42,566 nt of DNA from Priapulus caudatus (taxonomy: Eukaryota > Priapulida > Priapulimorpha > Priapulimorphida > Priapulidae). The stretch lies in NCBI RefSeq assembly GCF_000485595.1, contig NW_014577422.1, forward strand, positions 218,322 through 260,887, written 5' to 3'. Shown here in pieces: positions 14,001-28,142 of this stretch (positions are counted from its first letter, which is position 1; every line of letters begins with the position of its first letter). The notes under the pieces are model-generated. The model saw only the letters and a list, made by a program, of their open reading frames with translations, did no database searches and was not told where the DNA came from. Made by a program: the position numbers and the translations under genes.

Positions 14001-17000
14001 TGTGTGGAGCGGAGAGGAGGCACACACTCAACAGCCGGGAGAAATGACGTGGAGACGTTAACGAGTGTGAGCGTGATATGAGCGGGAGAGAGGCAGGCTG
14101 CAAACAGCCGGAGAAAAAACGTGGAGACGTTACAGTGGTATGAGCGTGTGTGAGCGGGAGAGGAGCAGCCTGCAACCAGCCGGTGAGAAATACATGCTAG
14201 ACATTACAGATGTGAGCGATGTCGTAAGCGGGAGAGGAGCAGCCATGTCACGCTTTAAAGCAAATGAGCAGGGAGCAAAACAAGCCAGCTGGGTGAGATA
14301 AATACGTGGCAACGTTACAGTGTGAGCGTGTGTGAGCGGGAAGGAGGAAGCGAGGCCTTGCAACAGCGAGGGAGACAATACCGTGCAGACGTTACAGTGT
14401 AGAGCGTGTGTTAGCGGAGAAGCGAGGCAAGCATGCACAGCCGGGGAGAATGACGTGCAGACGTTACAGTGTGAAGCGTGTGTGAGCGGAGAGGAGCCAG
14501 CCGTGCAACAGACCGGAGAGAAATAGACGTGCAGAACGTACAGTGTGAGCGTGTGTGCCCGGAGAGGAGGCAAGCTAGCAACAGCAGGAGCAGAAATACG
14601 TGCCAGACGTTACAGTGTGAGCGTGTGCTGGCAGGAAAGAGACAGCCTGCGAACAGCTAGGGAGAAAAGTACGTGCAGCACGTTACAGTGTGAGCGGAGA
14701 GGAGCACGCGCTGCAACAGCGCGGAGAAATACGATGAGACGTTACATTGTGAGCGTGTGATGAAGCCGTGACGAGGAGGAGCCTGCAACAGCGGGAGAAA
14801 TACGTGCAGACGTTACAGTGTGAGCGTGTTGTGAGCGAGAGAGGAGGCAGCCTGCAACAGGCCGGAGGAAGAAAACTGCAAGACGTTATAGTGTGAAGCG
14901 TTGTAGCGGAGAGGAAGGGCCAGCCCTCGCACAGCCCGTGAGAAATACTGAGAGACGATTACAGTGAGTGAGCGTGGTGTGCGCGGGAAAGAGGAGGCGG
15001 CCTGCAACAGCCGGAGAGAATAACGTGCAGACGTTACAGTGAGCGTGTGCTGGGCGGGAGAGGAGGCGCTGCAACAGCTGGGGAATACTGTCAGACGATT
15101 ACAGTGTTGAGCGGGAGAGGAGCAAACTGCCAACAGCCGCCGAGAAATACGTGAGAACGTTACAGTGTGAAGACGTGTGTGACAGAGAGAGAAGCCTGCA
15201 ACCAGGCCGGAGAAATACGTTAAACTGGCGAACTTACAGATTGACGTGTGTGACGGAAGGAGGCAGCCATGCAACAGCCGGCGAGAAATACTGAGACGTT
15301 AACAGTGTGGCGTGTGTGACGGGAAGAGGAGCAGCCTGCACAGCCGGGAGAAATACTCAGACGTACAGTGTGTAGTGTTTGAGCGAGAGAGACAGCCTGC
15401 AACAGCCGAGAGAAAACGTGGAGACGTACAGTGTAGCGCTGTTGAGCGGCAGACGGAAGGCACCTAGCAACAGCCAGGAGAAATACCGTGAGAGACGTTA
15501 AGTGTGAGCGGGAGAGGAGGCAGCCTGCAACAGCCGGGGAGAAATACGTGGAGACGTTACAGTGTGAGCGTGTGTGAGCGGGAGAGGAGGCAGCCTGCAA
15601 CAGCCGGGGAGAAATACGTGGAGACGTTACAGTGTGAGCGGAGAGGAGGCAGCCTGCAACAGCCGGGGAGAAATACGTGGAGACGTTACAGTGTGAGCGT
15701 GTGTGAGCCGGAGAGAGAAGGCAGCCTGCAACAGCCGGGGAGAAATACGTGCAGACGTACAGTGTGAGCGTGTGTGAGCGGGAGAGGAGGCAGCCTGCAA
15801 CAGCCAGGAAGAAATACATGCAGACGTTACAGTTACGTATGGATATTTCCATAATGCTTGACCGAGAATAATGCTTTCAATGTGATAAACAACATCTCTT
15901 TTTTAATATTCTTGACAAATTAAAGGAATTTTGGTGTGGCATCTAGGCAGTAAATCGAGATATAACATACACGCTCGGATACAGTTTTCTAATAAGAATA
16001 CCCAAGTCTATGGCAGATATCTGTATTCATGTAAATTGGTTATTATCGGCCCAGTACCAGGGTACACATATAATCAGCAGCTAACCTGAGATAACCTGGT
16101 CTATCTATCTGTCTGTCTGTGCATCGGTCCGTCCGTCCATATATCCGTCTGTCCGTCCGTTCATTCATCCATCCACCTATCGATCTATCCATCCACCCAT
16201 TCATCCATCCATCTGTCTATCAATACATAGTTAGTTACTCACTAACCCTGTGATAACCAGGTGTAACATGGCATACCTGTATGGGACAGACGGTCGTTGC
16301 TAGGTGGTTAATCAGAGCTACCATGCTAGCCATGCACTCATGCTGGTTCAATTCATCCATCTCCATTTCCACGTAATCTCCTGCCAGCGTTGCACTGCCA
16401 GACTCCTAAAACAACGGACAGACAGAAGTCGGAAAACAACGAACAAGACAGCGAAAAGACTTTTTCAGGTCGTTTGTTTTGTCTGATTGATATTAGCCGC
16501 GTGCTGTGAATGCAGGNNNNNNNNNNNNNNNNNNNNNNNNNACGGCGAGATTGATGCCTTTTTAAAATTGCCATCGTGCCCATACGCATTTTTTAGAGAA
16601 AATTCAAGGCAATTTCTCACATGCCCCAAACCAAATTGCCGTTCCCCTCTCGTCCTTACATTTCGTAGTGCCTGGTGGAGACGTTACAAGTGTGAGCGTG
16701 TGTGGCGGGAGAGGTGGCAGCCTGCAACACGCCGAGGAAAATTACGTGGCAAAGACGTACAGTGTGAGCGGAAGAGGAGCAGACCTGCAACAGCCGGGGA
16801 AAATAACGTGCAGACGTTACAAGTTGAGCAGTGGGTGTGAGCTCGGAGAGGAGGTCAGCCTGCAACTAGCCGGGGGAGAAATACGTGCAGACGTACAGTG
16901 TGAGCGTGTTGTGAGCGGGAGATGGAGCAGCCCTGCAACAGCCGGGGAGAAATACGGTGCAGGACGTTAGCAGTGTAAGCGTGGTGGTGAGCGGGAGAAG

Positions 17001-20000
17001 GAGGGCAGCTGCAACAGCCCAATGGAACAAATAAACATGCAGACGGGTTACAGTTACGTATGGATATATTTCCATAATGGCTTGAACTCGAGAATAATGC
17101 TTTCAATGTGATAAACAACATCTCTTTTTTTTAATATTCCTGAACAAATTAAAAGAAATTTTGGTGTGCATCTAGGGCAGTAAATCGAGATATAACATAC
17201 TAGCTCGATACAGTTTCTAATGAGAATACCCAATTAGTCTATAGGGCAGATAATCTGTATTCAATGTATATATGGTTATGTATCGCCCAGACGCCAGGGT
17301 GCACATAATAATCAGCAGCTAACCTGAGGTAACCATGGTCTATCTATCTGTCTGTCTGTTGCAACGGTCCCGTCCGTAGCCAAATATCCGCTGTCCGTGG
17401 ACCGGTTCTATTTCATCCATCAACAGCGTAATCGATCTATTTCCATCCACGACCATTCATCGCATGGCATCTTCTATCAATACATAGTTAGTTACTACTT
17501 ACGTAATTATCCTGTGATAGACCAGGTGTAACCAGGATTAACCTGTATGGGACAGACCGGTCGTTGCTAGTGTTAATTTCAGAGCTAACTACCATGCTAG
17601 CCATGCCTATGCGGTTCAATTCCATCACCATCTCCATTCCAGCGTAATCTCCCTGCCAGCGTTCACTGCAGACCTCCCTAAAAGAACGGACAGACAGAAA
17701 AAGTCGGAAAACAATGAACAAGACAGCCAAAAGACTTTTTCAGGTCGTTTGTTTCAGTCTTTGGTATTCCGGTGTGAAATGTTCAGCAAAGTGTATAACA
17801 GCTGTTTATAGATGCAGGTTTGTGTGCTTAGCCACTCTGGCAGGGTGCCTTGATTGAGGTTAGGGAGAGCAACAGCAACACTACACAGAATCCTTGAAAA
17901 TCAACATTATCCACACTACCTCATAACCATTTGGCAACCAGCGTACAATATCTATGAATACACAGCAATGTCACGCACTTCAGACGCAGAGGCGAAGCAC
18001 ACGCACGGCACGCAACTCATGCACCCACGCATGCACACACACACCAGTCACACACAAACGCACACGCACACACACACACCACAACACAACGCATGCACGT
18101 CCATTACATACATACAACCACACACACACACACATGATACTATATATATATATATACATATACATGTACATTTATATACATGCATTAACGATGAGATGGA
18201 ATGATCGAGTGTTACTACATCACAGACGTATACCTCCTCATTCACATCCATCGCAGCCTCCTCCTCCTGCTCCTCTGCCTCCCCCTCAGGTTTCCTCTCA
18301 GCTCTCGGATCTCCTCTCTCTCGTATCTGTGTCGACACGTTGAAGTCGTACCTGCTCAGGTCTTCGCTCAGACTGCTATCAGCGAGGTACTGCGAGGCAA
18401 GGTAGTGCACCGACGGCAGTGGCGCCCCCTGCCCATCCGCATCGCGATCTATTTCACGCACGGCCGTCCTACGGAACAGTTCATAAATTGAATAAACAAC
18501 CCTTGATCCATTCTATCATGTATGTATTTACACAATACCTAGCTAGATATGATTTTTACTGCAGTGTTACACAATCGATGAACAACAATTCTGTTTAAAA
18601 AGCAATCATTCTTTCACCACATCCAACACTGTTAACTGTGAGTAAATGTTCTGGAAAGTAGACACGAATATGACTGATGACCTTAATAAATTTACTGTAA
18701 GGTGCTGATCCACAGAATTCCTCCAAAATGCCACCAAAAGGCTCTTTAGACAGCAATATTCAACAGTAATCTTCCTTCTAATGAAAACCCTCATCGCTGT
18801 ATACCTTATCGCAACAAACTGCCGTTTTCTCTGCAGTGGCGCCGACAGCTCCCGGTCAAACCCGTAGCGCCGGTGACAGTCTATGATATTGTCCCACAGC
18901 AGCTGGCCCTTGGCTGGATTCTCCTGCAGCAGCAGCGAGCTGTAATAGACTGGCTCCGTCTTCGTGCGAGACACCGACGCGACGCACACGTTGTAGGCGG
19001 TGCAGTGGTACTGCCGACGTAGCTCCAGTAGCGCCCTCTCTCCACGCATGTCCTCACGACACGCATCGTAACACAACCTACGTGGAGGAGGCAGCAGTCA
19101 ACTTATAGACTGTTGCCGCTCTCTACTCGTTGCTGTCATCATTGTTGTTGTCATTGTTGCTGTTCTAGTTATCATCATTGATGTCTTAGTTATCATTGTT
19201 GCTGTCTTAGTTATCATTGTTGTTGTCACTGTTGTTGTCATTGTTGCTATTCTAGTTATCATTGTTGCTGTCATTATTTCTATCACTGTTGTTCTTATTC
19301 TTGTCATTGTTGGTATTGTTTTTGTCACTGTTGAGATCATTGTTTTTGTCATTGTTCATATTTTAACTCAAAAAAGATAACTAGAGATTACTGCATTCTA
19401 TATTGAGAAAACGAATTGTAAGCATGCATGTCAAATTTAGTCAACAAGGATTGAATAGCTTCTACTACTAAATGTAGTATTCCTCAAGATCACGAGTCAT
19501 CTAGAATAATAAAAGACAGAAGGTTGGCACTGGTCATGGTAGGGATAAACTTTTACCTTGTTATGACGTGTCAAATCTTACCTGGTTATGACAGGTGTGA
19601 AACCTTACCTGGTTTTGACAAGTCTCAAATCTTACCTGGTTACGGCAGGAGTCCAATGGTTGATAGGTGTCAAATGGTTAATATGACAGGTGTCAAATGG
19701 TTAATATGACAGATGTCAAATGGTTTATGACAGGTGTCAAGTCTTACCAAGTGATGACAGAGGTAAAACCTTACCTGGTTATGACAGGTGTCAACTCTTT
19801 GCTGCCAGCCGGACGAGATGCGAGGAATACCTGGCCGAGTGCAGCATCCTTTCCGTAAACATCCTCCTTAGGTAGACACGCATACATCAACTCCAGCAGC
19901 TTCAGGGAGCAGATCTTAGAGATGAGCTGTGACTCATACTGGCGCTCTGGCAGCTACACAACACATGACATTCTGTGACGGATGTGTTGACAATTGACCA

Positions 20001-23000
20001 ACCCACCTATCTGAGCGAGATATAACCACGCTCCCTCGGATATTGTTGATAGGCCGGTAAAACTAGACATAGTGATACGTATTTTATAAGCAAATATGCA
20101 TAAAAATATTAAATTAGTTAGTCAATTCTATACTAGTTATACACGTCTATGTGTACATGCCTGATTATTGATTCTATAACACTTTCTTGCTAAGCATTGT
20201 GTCTAGAACATCCTATTGCAACACTGGTCACAGCAAAAGTTGCCTGTAAACCATACCTAGGCTGATATGTCAAGTCAGAGATACATTATCTATTACATTT
20301 TTTACAACTAAAACTAATTTCTAATGCTGAAGTTTTATTTGCATTTGTTTACACGTGCATTGCATTTCATTGAATATCGCGACAACACCTCTACGATATG
20401 ACGCTACACCCACACACCTTGACGACCTTTGCTTCAATGATGCCGATTATTTCCACCAGGTGGCAGCGAAAGAACTCGACGACAGCGTGGTGGCAGCACT
20501 GTCGCAGCAGCAGCAGGACAACGTTGTCGAGGCAGGAGCGTCGGATCTCACCCGGGAAGTTTCCTTCCTCTGCGAGAATGCTGTATCCCGAATCCGCTGC
20601 TAGCTTCTGCTTGTCAGCCGAGAGTCTGTCACAAATTTTTTTTTGACGCGTCACGACATGCAAAAAATGTTGTTCATGCTCGTGTTCATCATGAAATGGA
20701 ATTATTATTATTATTATGATGAAGATAATAATTATTAATAACTTTATTATATTTATTGTCATTATCATTATTATTATATACAGATACACATCCATCGTCA
20801 AGGTATAGTTGTAAAGTAAGTAGCAAGTAAGTAAAAAGATGAAGGGTGTGAACACACTGTACATATATAGCTACCTGTGGATGAAGCGTGAGAGAGACGT
20901 CTGTAGCTGGTCATGCATCGCATGCTTGCTCTCTCTACACACGATACTGATGACCAGTCTCAGAAGCATGGTGCTACCTGATACCTCCATCACATCCAGC
21001 AGCTGTCGAATTAGGATGTCTTTAGGGCAAGGCATGTGTTGTCTCAGTTCAATCATAACATTTAACGGCAAGTTAAGATGTAACAAGAAAGGTTGATGCA
21101 GAAAAACATCAAAGAAAGGTTATTATGATGACATTGCCTTTTAACAACACTTTTTACATAGGGAAAAAGAGGGATATCGATACGTGGATGTTATGAGAAG
21201 AGCCACAGACAACGTAAGCGTAAGAATGGTTCGTGTCATCGGAGCCATAGTAAGGTAAATAAATCAGTAAATATTATGGCCTCTACACCCGGCTATCTAA
21301 ATGAACTCAGACCAACATATACTCCGATGAAGCATGTAGAGTGGCAGCTTTGTTAGAACTGTCCCACACTCACCTGCGACATGGCAGCCACATAGTCGTG
21401 GTACTTTGGGCTACCCACGATGAAATCACTGCTGCGTAGCGGGAAGAAATCCGCCACCATGCGATCAAGGTTTTCTCTCAGTTTGGTCGTCTCTTGCTCT
21501 GGCAGCTCGCAGTAGAAGTGCAGCAGCTCCATCACCCGCGTCTGCCAAAACAGCAGCAGCCAAAATAATCATGTTAACCATTTTTTACATTTTTTTATCA
21601 TTTTTTTCCCGACTCTAATCCATCCATCTGAGCAAGATAACAACACCCGCCTGCATAACGAAAGTCAGTCAATGTCACCAGGCTTCATACGTGTTTTTAC
21701 ACGTGCGTGCCAAAATTTCGACTACTTCATTGCTAAGCAATGTTTTTAGAACATCCTATTGCAACCATGGTTGGTTAGAGCTCCCCGTCAATCATGCAAG
21801 GAAGGTTGGTGCATTACATTATATAACTCCAGCAACAATCGACAATGGGAGGTTGAAGAAAATCAAACACAGATCATGACAAGACAAACGTGGAACATTT
21901 TACATTAAAATAAAAATCTAACAATATGTACAAATGTAAACACTGTAAGAAAACTGTAATCAACTACACAGAATGACATGGAAATACACTTGTATTGAGG
22001 ACTGATGAACATGAAATGGAAAATGTGGATGTATGGTGTCTATTCAATTGACATATGTGTTCACATGAATATCGATGGAAGCATATAATATAGCCATTTA
22101 TCATAATATATCAAATCATTGCAAAACTTTATTTGGATTAACGATTGCAGATATCATGCATCTGATAAGTCTGGATAATGCTGGATGACTCCGCATAATT
22201 CACGGGCGAACACGTGAGCTGCATGGACATACCTTGAAAGCAAGTGACGTGCCGGCGTCCACCAGGAGGCAGCAGTAGGTGTCGTACACGTCACGGTGTG
22301 CAGAGTGGCTCCCCTTGGTAGCCACGCTGCTGTCAATGAGGAGGAGTTTTCGCAGCAGCATCAGCAACATGTCCTTCCTGTCCGGCGTGGAGGTTGCAAC
22401 CCAGAGGTCACGCAGATGACCCCAGCACTGCAGCACTGTGTTTACGACGCCTGATCCATACCTGCACACATAACAAACAGTACATGTGTATGCGCACGCA
22501 TATGTTATGTACTACCACTATGAAAATCTATATCCTCATGAGAATATGCATATTCACACTACCACATATTACCATCCAGTATATAATTATCACTAACTGT
22601 GATAATTGCTGTTATATATATTATATATATATATATAAACATACACACATACATCGTGTGAATAGTTTATGCATGGACTTGATCATGCATGCGTTTGCAT
22701 GCCTGTGTAGAAATATTTTACATCAGTGTAGATAATAGATGACCAACTGTGACTGTAGTGTGTAGAGTCAACCATGCTCAGGTTAATTTACTAACATCTG
22801 TAATTAATACCTTTTCCGAGTCTCCCGATCCTTGCCAACCTGGTCCAGAAGATCCGTGAGGATCGTCATGACAACCGACTCCCGGTTGTTAATTCTATCC
22901 AACACTTTCGGTATCAACACTGTTGCCATGCCAACCAGATGGTTGTTGATTTCGTGTCCGAAAGTCGAGTAGAACATGGAACCCTTTGTTGTCTGCTTAG

Positions 23001-26000
23001 CAGAGACACCTAGTAGCCGTGTGTCATCGAACAACAAACTCAGCAGTGAGTCACTCTGAAATATATAGCATGAAAATTTATGTCACACAAGGTCACAGGT
23101 TAAGGAAAAGAAATGCAGTAAGCTTAGACAAAATGCCAAAAATTAACAAATATAATATAATAAGGAAATAATAAAAATGAAGTCAAATGATATTTCATTA
23201 CAAAAAACCCCTACTTGCACTACAGTTTTCAGCTATACGTTCTATTGTTTCCTGATAAAGGATTTACAACAATAATAACCAGAATTGATCTATTTTGTAA
23301 ATTGTGTTTATTTTAACTCATGGCTGTATATTTTTCACATACCTCCACCTTCATGGTGAATGCAAGCCTCAGCATCCTCCCTCCCAGCTCCCGCACTGAT
23401 GGTGACATTCCAGTAAGAGAAGATACACCATCCCTAGGACTCAGGGTGCAACCTGCAATGAAGGATTTAATTCATTTGTTGCCAACTATAATATTTGTGT
23501 CGAGCCCTCCCTACAGCAAATAAGCTTCCTGTGTTTATCATATAGTATATTTGCTTGTGTATTATAGGATTATATGCGATATAGTACACTATAAAGCATG
23601 TAATAAACCATCTTATCGAGGGATTTATATATTTCACGAACAAATTAGTAAAAATCGTTGAATTTCAGATTTATATTATTGTGTTCATTACACATACTTA
23701 TCTCTTTAAAAGGAACTGTATTAACTACACGTACCTGTATCGAAATATGACATATTCGTAATAAAGATTCATTATTATTATTATTATTATTCATATATCT
23801 ATCGATGACAGATGACCAACCTCACCTTCAAACACAGAAGTTAGTAAACTAGCGGGGAGTGCAGGTGCTGCCTCCTGGAGTGCAGGGAGCAGTAGTTCAG
23901 CCTTGTACAATTGCTCATATCCACAAACAAGGCTGGAGAGATATCGAGTGTCATCTCCAGTATCTGTCATAAGGCAGGGCAGCCGTGGAAGAATATTGTA
24001 TCTGTGAAGGTAGAAAACACCCCTATAGATAATAGAATAGGTGACTACATATAACTGAATGGGATGAAACCATGAGTAAAGCTACCAAGAATTAGTAACA
24101 AATAAACATAAAGAATTAGCATGAACATATCTAAACAATATAAAACATATAACATATTTTATACTTATAAACATGTTCATGGTATTACTAATCTGTCTAA
24201 TCATGTTCGAGTCTGTATATATCTATGTAATAAAGCAAAATTAAAATCTGTGGGATAATTACTATCTATTAAGTATTTTTCGTCATTTATTATCTTGTAA
24301 GAAAACTTTATTTGGTTACTTCTTCTCTGACAAGCTCCTGGCCACTCTGCTGTGCAGTTCCTTCTTTGGTGCATTGGGTAGTTTCCATGACAATGCTATC
24401 AACAAACGCTCCGTCTGCTCGGGTAACTTCTCAACCACCTCGATGTCAGCCATGTTGAATCCCACGCGCGTTGGGTCAAGAACTGATAACAGGACGACAT
24501 CCCACAATTCCATGCTCCATGTTGAATCGGGTATAACCTAAAGTAAAGCAAACACTGTGAAATGCAACGTTTCCCATTTCATTAGGCCATTCACTTCTCT
24601 TCATTTTTCCCTTACCGAAAATTTCTAAAGCATTTTGTGTGTAACAAACTGGGAGTTCACTAAAAGTATTTCAGACAGAGACAATAATTGCAACAATACT
24701 TGGTCTTGCGAATAAAAGGCAAACAAATTATTTACATACACGACTACCATGCATTTAGCTTCCCTTCCTTCCTTCCCCATTATTATTCCCACCTCCTTCT
24801 TTTCCTTAACCCCAAACATACTCACTTGCAGGCTAGCCATGTTCAGTAGGATAGAGAACAGGTCCATTGCGCGTATGACAACCATGCACTTGGAGCGGTT
24901 GTATTTCTCCATCTCTCCCGGCGTGAACATGTCTCCTGTCAGCCCATCGCCGCCGCCGCCGTCTCTCCTCACCAGATGGGCGCATGAAGTCAGACACCAT
25001 AGCAAAACACGTTCGTTCCTCGCGCTTTCCAGTGCCACCTGTGAGGTGATGAGAGAGGGAACATCTTTGAGGTATCTACACTTCTCATATATATTATCAT
25101 ACTAAGTTTAAGACTATTCTTATTTTATTTCCTTCTGCCATCTAGCATGTAGATTGGTCGTGAAATGGCACAAAAATCCTCCCTGTATCCTGTCTCTCTC
25201 TCAATGTATCGCGATAGTGCCTGTCACATATCAAACATAGCAGAATGATGCAGGAGTACAAAATAAGTAAAATGAAATTTTCTTTCATTTTCCCTCTAAA
25301 AAAATGATGACCAAGACCGTCTTTTTCATGGAAGTAAAATTAATAGCAAGATGAGCAACAGCTATTCATACCCAAAAATCCACATGCTTTCACGTGTAAT
25401 GGAGGGTGTCTTTAAGCAAGGGTAAACATCAGCATAACTGTGAGTAAATATGAAATGTCTTTTTTATTTATTTTCCGCATGGTTACGTTCACATTTCCAG
25501 CAGCAGACCTGCTCGTACCAGGAAAAGTTTATTATTATAAGTTTATAAACAATGTGTTCATTTTGACCTGCTAAAGATTGCTGAATTGTCGCACCTGCGA
25601 ACAGAGCCGTTGGCTGTAGGAGTTTTGCAGAAAACACCCACGTGTAGCAGTCGAGTATTGCCAGCATGTGGTCAAACCAGCTCAAAGCTGTCGTCATGGA
25701 TATGGGTGCTTCAAACCCTTCCTGCTGGTTAGATAGACACGTGGCTCCACCTGGAATCCCTCCTGCCTCAAACCTAGAAACAAAAGCGGAACACACTAGC
25801 AGAGTCTGCGCATAAAAAACTGTACATTATCAAAGTAAAGTTCCGACTGGGAAACGGGTAAAGAATGTAAAATTCCTGTTCATTTCGCGATGTAGGGGAT
25901 GTAAAGGCGGCCCCTACCTCTCGATGAAATACTCCGCTCTATGCAAGTCGAGCAACAGTCGGAAGAATTCGGCAGCCGACTTCACCGGCAACTTAGACTG

Positions 26001-27220
26001 GTGCATCGACAGTTTGCACACCAGCTCCATGCACTTGTGTCGACACTCCGTCTGCGGTCTACCGCACTGCTGCAGCAGCCAGCCGACGGTTGTGAATAGA
26101 GTGGCATCGGTAAACTCCCTGGAATGTGTTAACTCTTTTAATATTAAGATTAATAGATAAATCCAGAGAGAGTGACAGCCACAGCAGCTGAGTTGCTGTC
26201 TTTGTCAAGCTGTACTAGCTGCAACCAGTAATATATTGACAACTCAATCACAATAACTTCCAGTCTGAATTATTATGTAAATTGGTGATTCAACCTGCCA
26301 CTGCATATGGCCGCACACGCCCATGGCATAGACCGGTATGATAATGACATATGAAGGAAGGATTACGCCACGGAAGAAAACTAAAAACCAACTTAAGATT
26401 AAAATTATAATGAAAGTTGTTAAAGCTCACTGACCGATTCACTTAAAGATCACTAATTGGGAGGTTTTTGATGGCGGCACTTACTTTGGCCTTCTCCTAC
26501 TCTTCTTGTCTTTGTTCAGCAGATGTGCCTTGCCTCTGAGGATCCTTTCAATGTGGTCCAGAGCTTGTGCGCACTGCTCTTGTGTTCCTGGGAACACAGA
26601 CGCCATCTGTTTTCATCAGCACATTCAATCGTTACCACTCACCATAGAATGCACTACCTACATAACAATTCAGGCGAGGTTTTTCATAGAATACACTACA
26701 TAAACAATGACCCCGACATGGCTTTCAAAAACTACTCTAGCTACCTGATGACTCAGATACAGTTACCATAGACTGATTCACAACAGCCCCATCATCGTGA
26801 TCTTGTCTCCTAAAACTATTCAAAAATTTGTGCGCAAAGCGAACCCTTCCGAATTTGTAAACCGATAATGACTGATAATGATTTTATAACCGATAGCAAG
26901 CAACAGATCAATACAGTAGTAACATTTGTGCTGCAATGAAGCATGACTTATGGAATCCATCAAACTTCGACTGGCATTGTTGGCCAGTTGGAAATCAAGT
27001 AGTCACGAAGTGTAACGAGTGAGTTTACCGAGCGATTTCTCATCGTTGTGCGCCAATGCCAAGCTGTCGACGAATGTCACGAGGATTTCTATGATGAACG
27101 TGTCTACCAGCATCTCCTCTTCTCTGTAAGCAGCGGATAATTGACTATAGAGCATGACACTGGTCACGTGGGCATGACTACAAAAGAGGGAGAGAGATGG
27201 AAAAAGAGGGAGAAAGAGAG

Positions 27221-27267
<47 letters not shown>

Positions 27268-27566
27268 AAGAGAGAGAGATTGAGAGAGAAAGAGANNNNN
27301 NNNNNNNNNNNNNNNNNNNNNNNNNNNNNNNNNNNNNNNNNNNNNNNNNNNNNNNNNNNNNNNNNNNNNNNNNNNNNNNNNNNNNNNNNNNNNNNNNNNN
27401 NNNNNNNNNNNNNNNNNNNNNNNNNNNNNNNNNNNNNNNNNNNNNNNNNNNNNNNNNNNNNNNNNNNNNNNNNNNNNNNNNNNNNNNNNNNNNNNNNNNN
27501 NNNNNNNNNNNNNNNNNNNNNNNNNNNNNNNNNNNNNNNNNNNNNNNNNNNNNNNNNNNNNNNNNN

Positions 27567-27626
<60 letters not shown>

Positions 27627-28072
27627 AGACATGGAGAGATAGGGGGTGATACCTGAGCACGGTGTAGATGTTGTTGAACACCAGGGTGGCGCCACGTCTC
27701 TTCGCCGCGCTCGGATGCAGTGCGAGGCTGTACATGCGCTTCAGCAGACTCTTTGTGTTACCGGGGCTACGCTCCTGCTGCCGGACCGTCGTCTGCCTGA
27801 TCGACCAGATGAGGAACTCCCGGATGCAGCTGCCACAGAAATCCCGCAGTGCAGCGTCTGTAGCATCCACGATACCTTCCTGTAGCATTACAGCCATATA
27901 TAGGTATATAAATATATGTTATATCATCTTAATCTTACCATATTATCATCTATATCGTTATCTCATCTATATACAGTCCACGTTCATATTGTACTATATA
28001 ATATATGATGGTCTCAATTATATACACAGCCGCACGTGCACGCTCGCACGCACGCACTCACGCACGTACACA

Positions 28073-28142
<70 letters not shown>

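Noticed and set aside
12328-15852. Overlapping open frames on both strands in the 70-bp array
   Set aside because: They come from the repeat unit and its indels. The frames change every few units and match no family; only 12367-12686 is exon sequence.
27003-27897. Long Ser/Leu and Arg/Glu open frames across the GA repeat
   Set aside because: They read through a GA microsatellite and 271 Ns. Only the ends belong to PRKDC exons 28 and 27.
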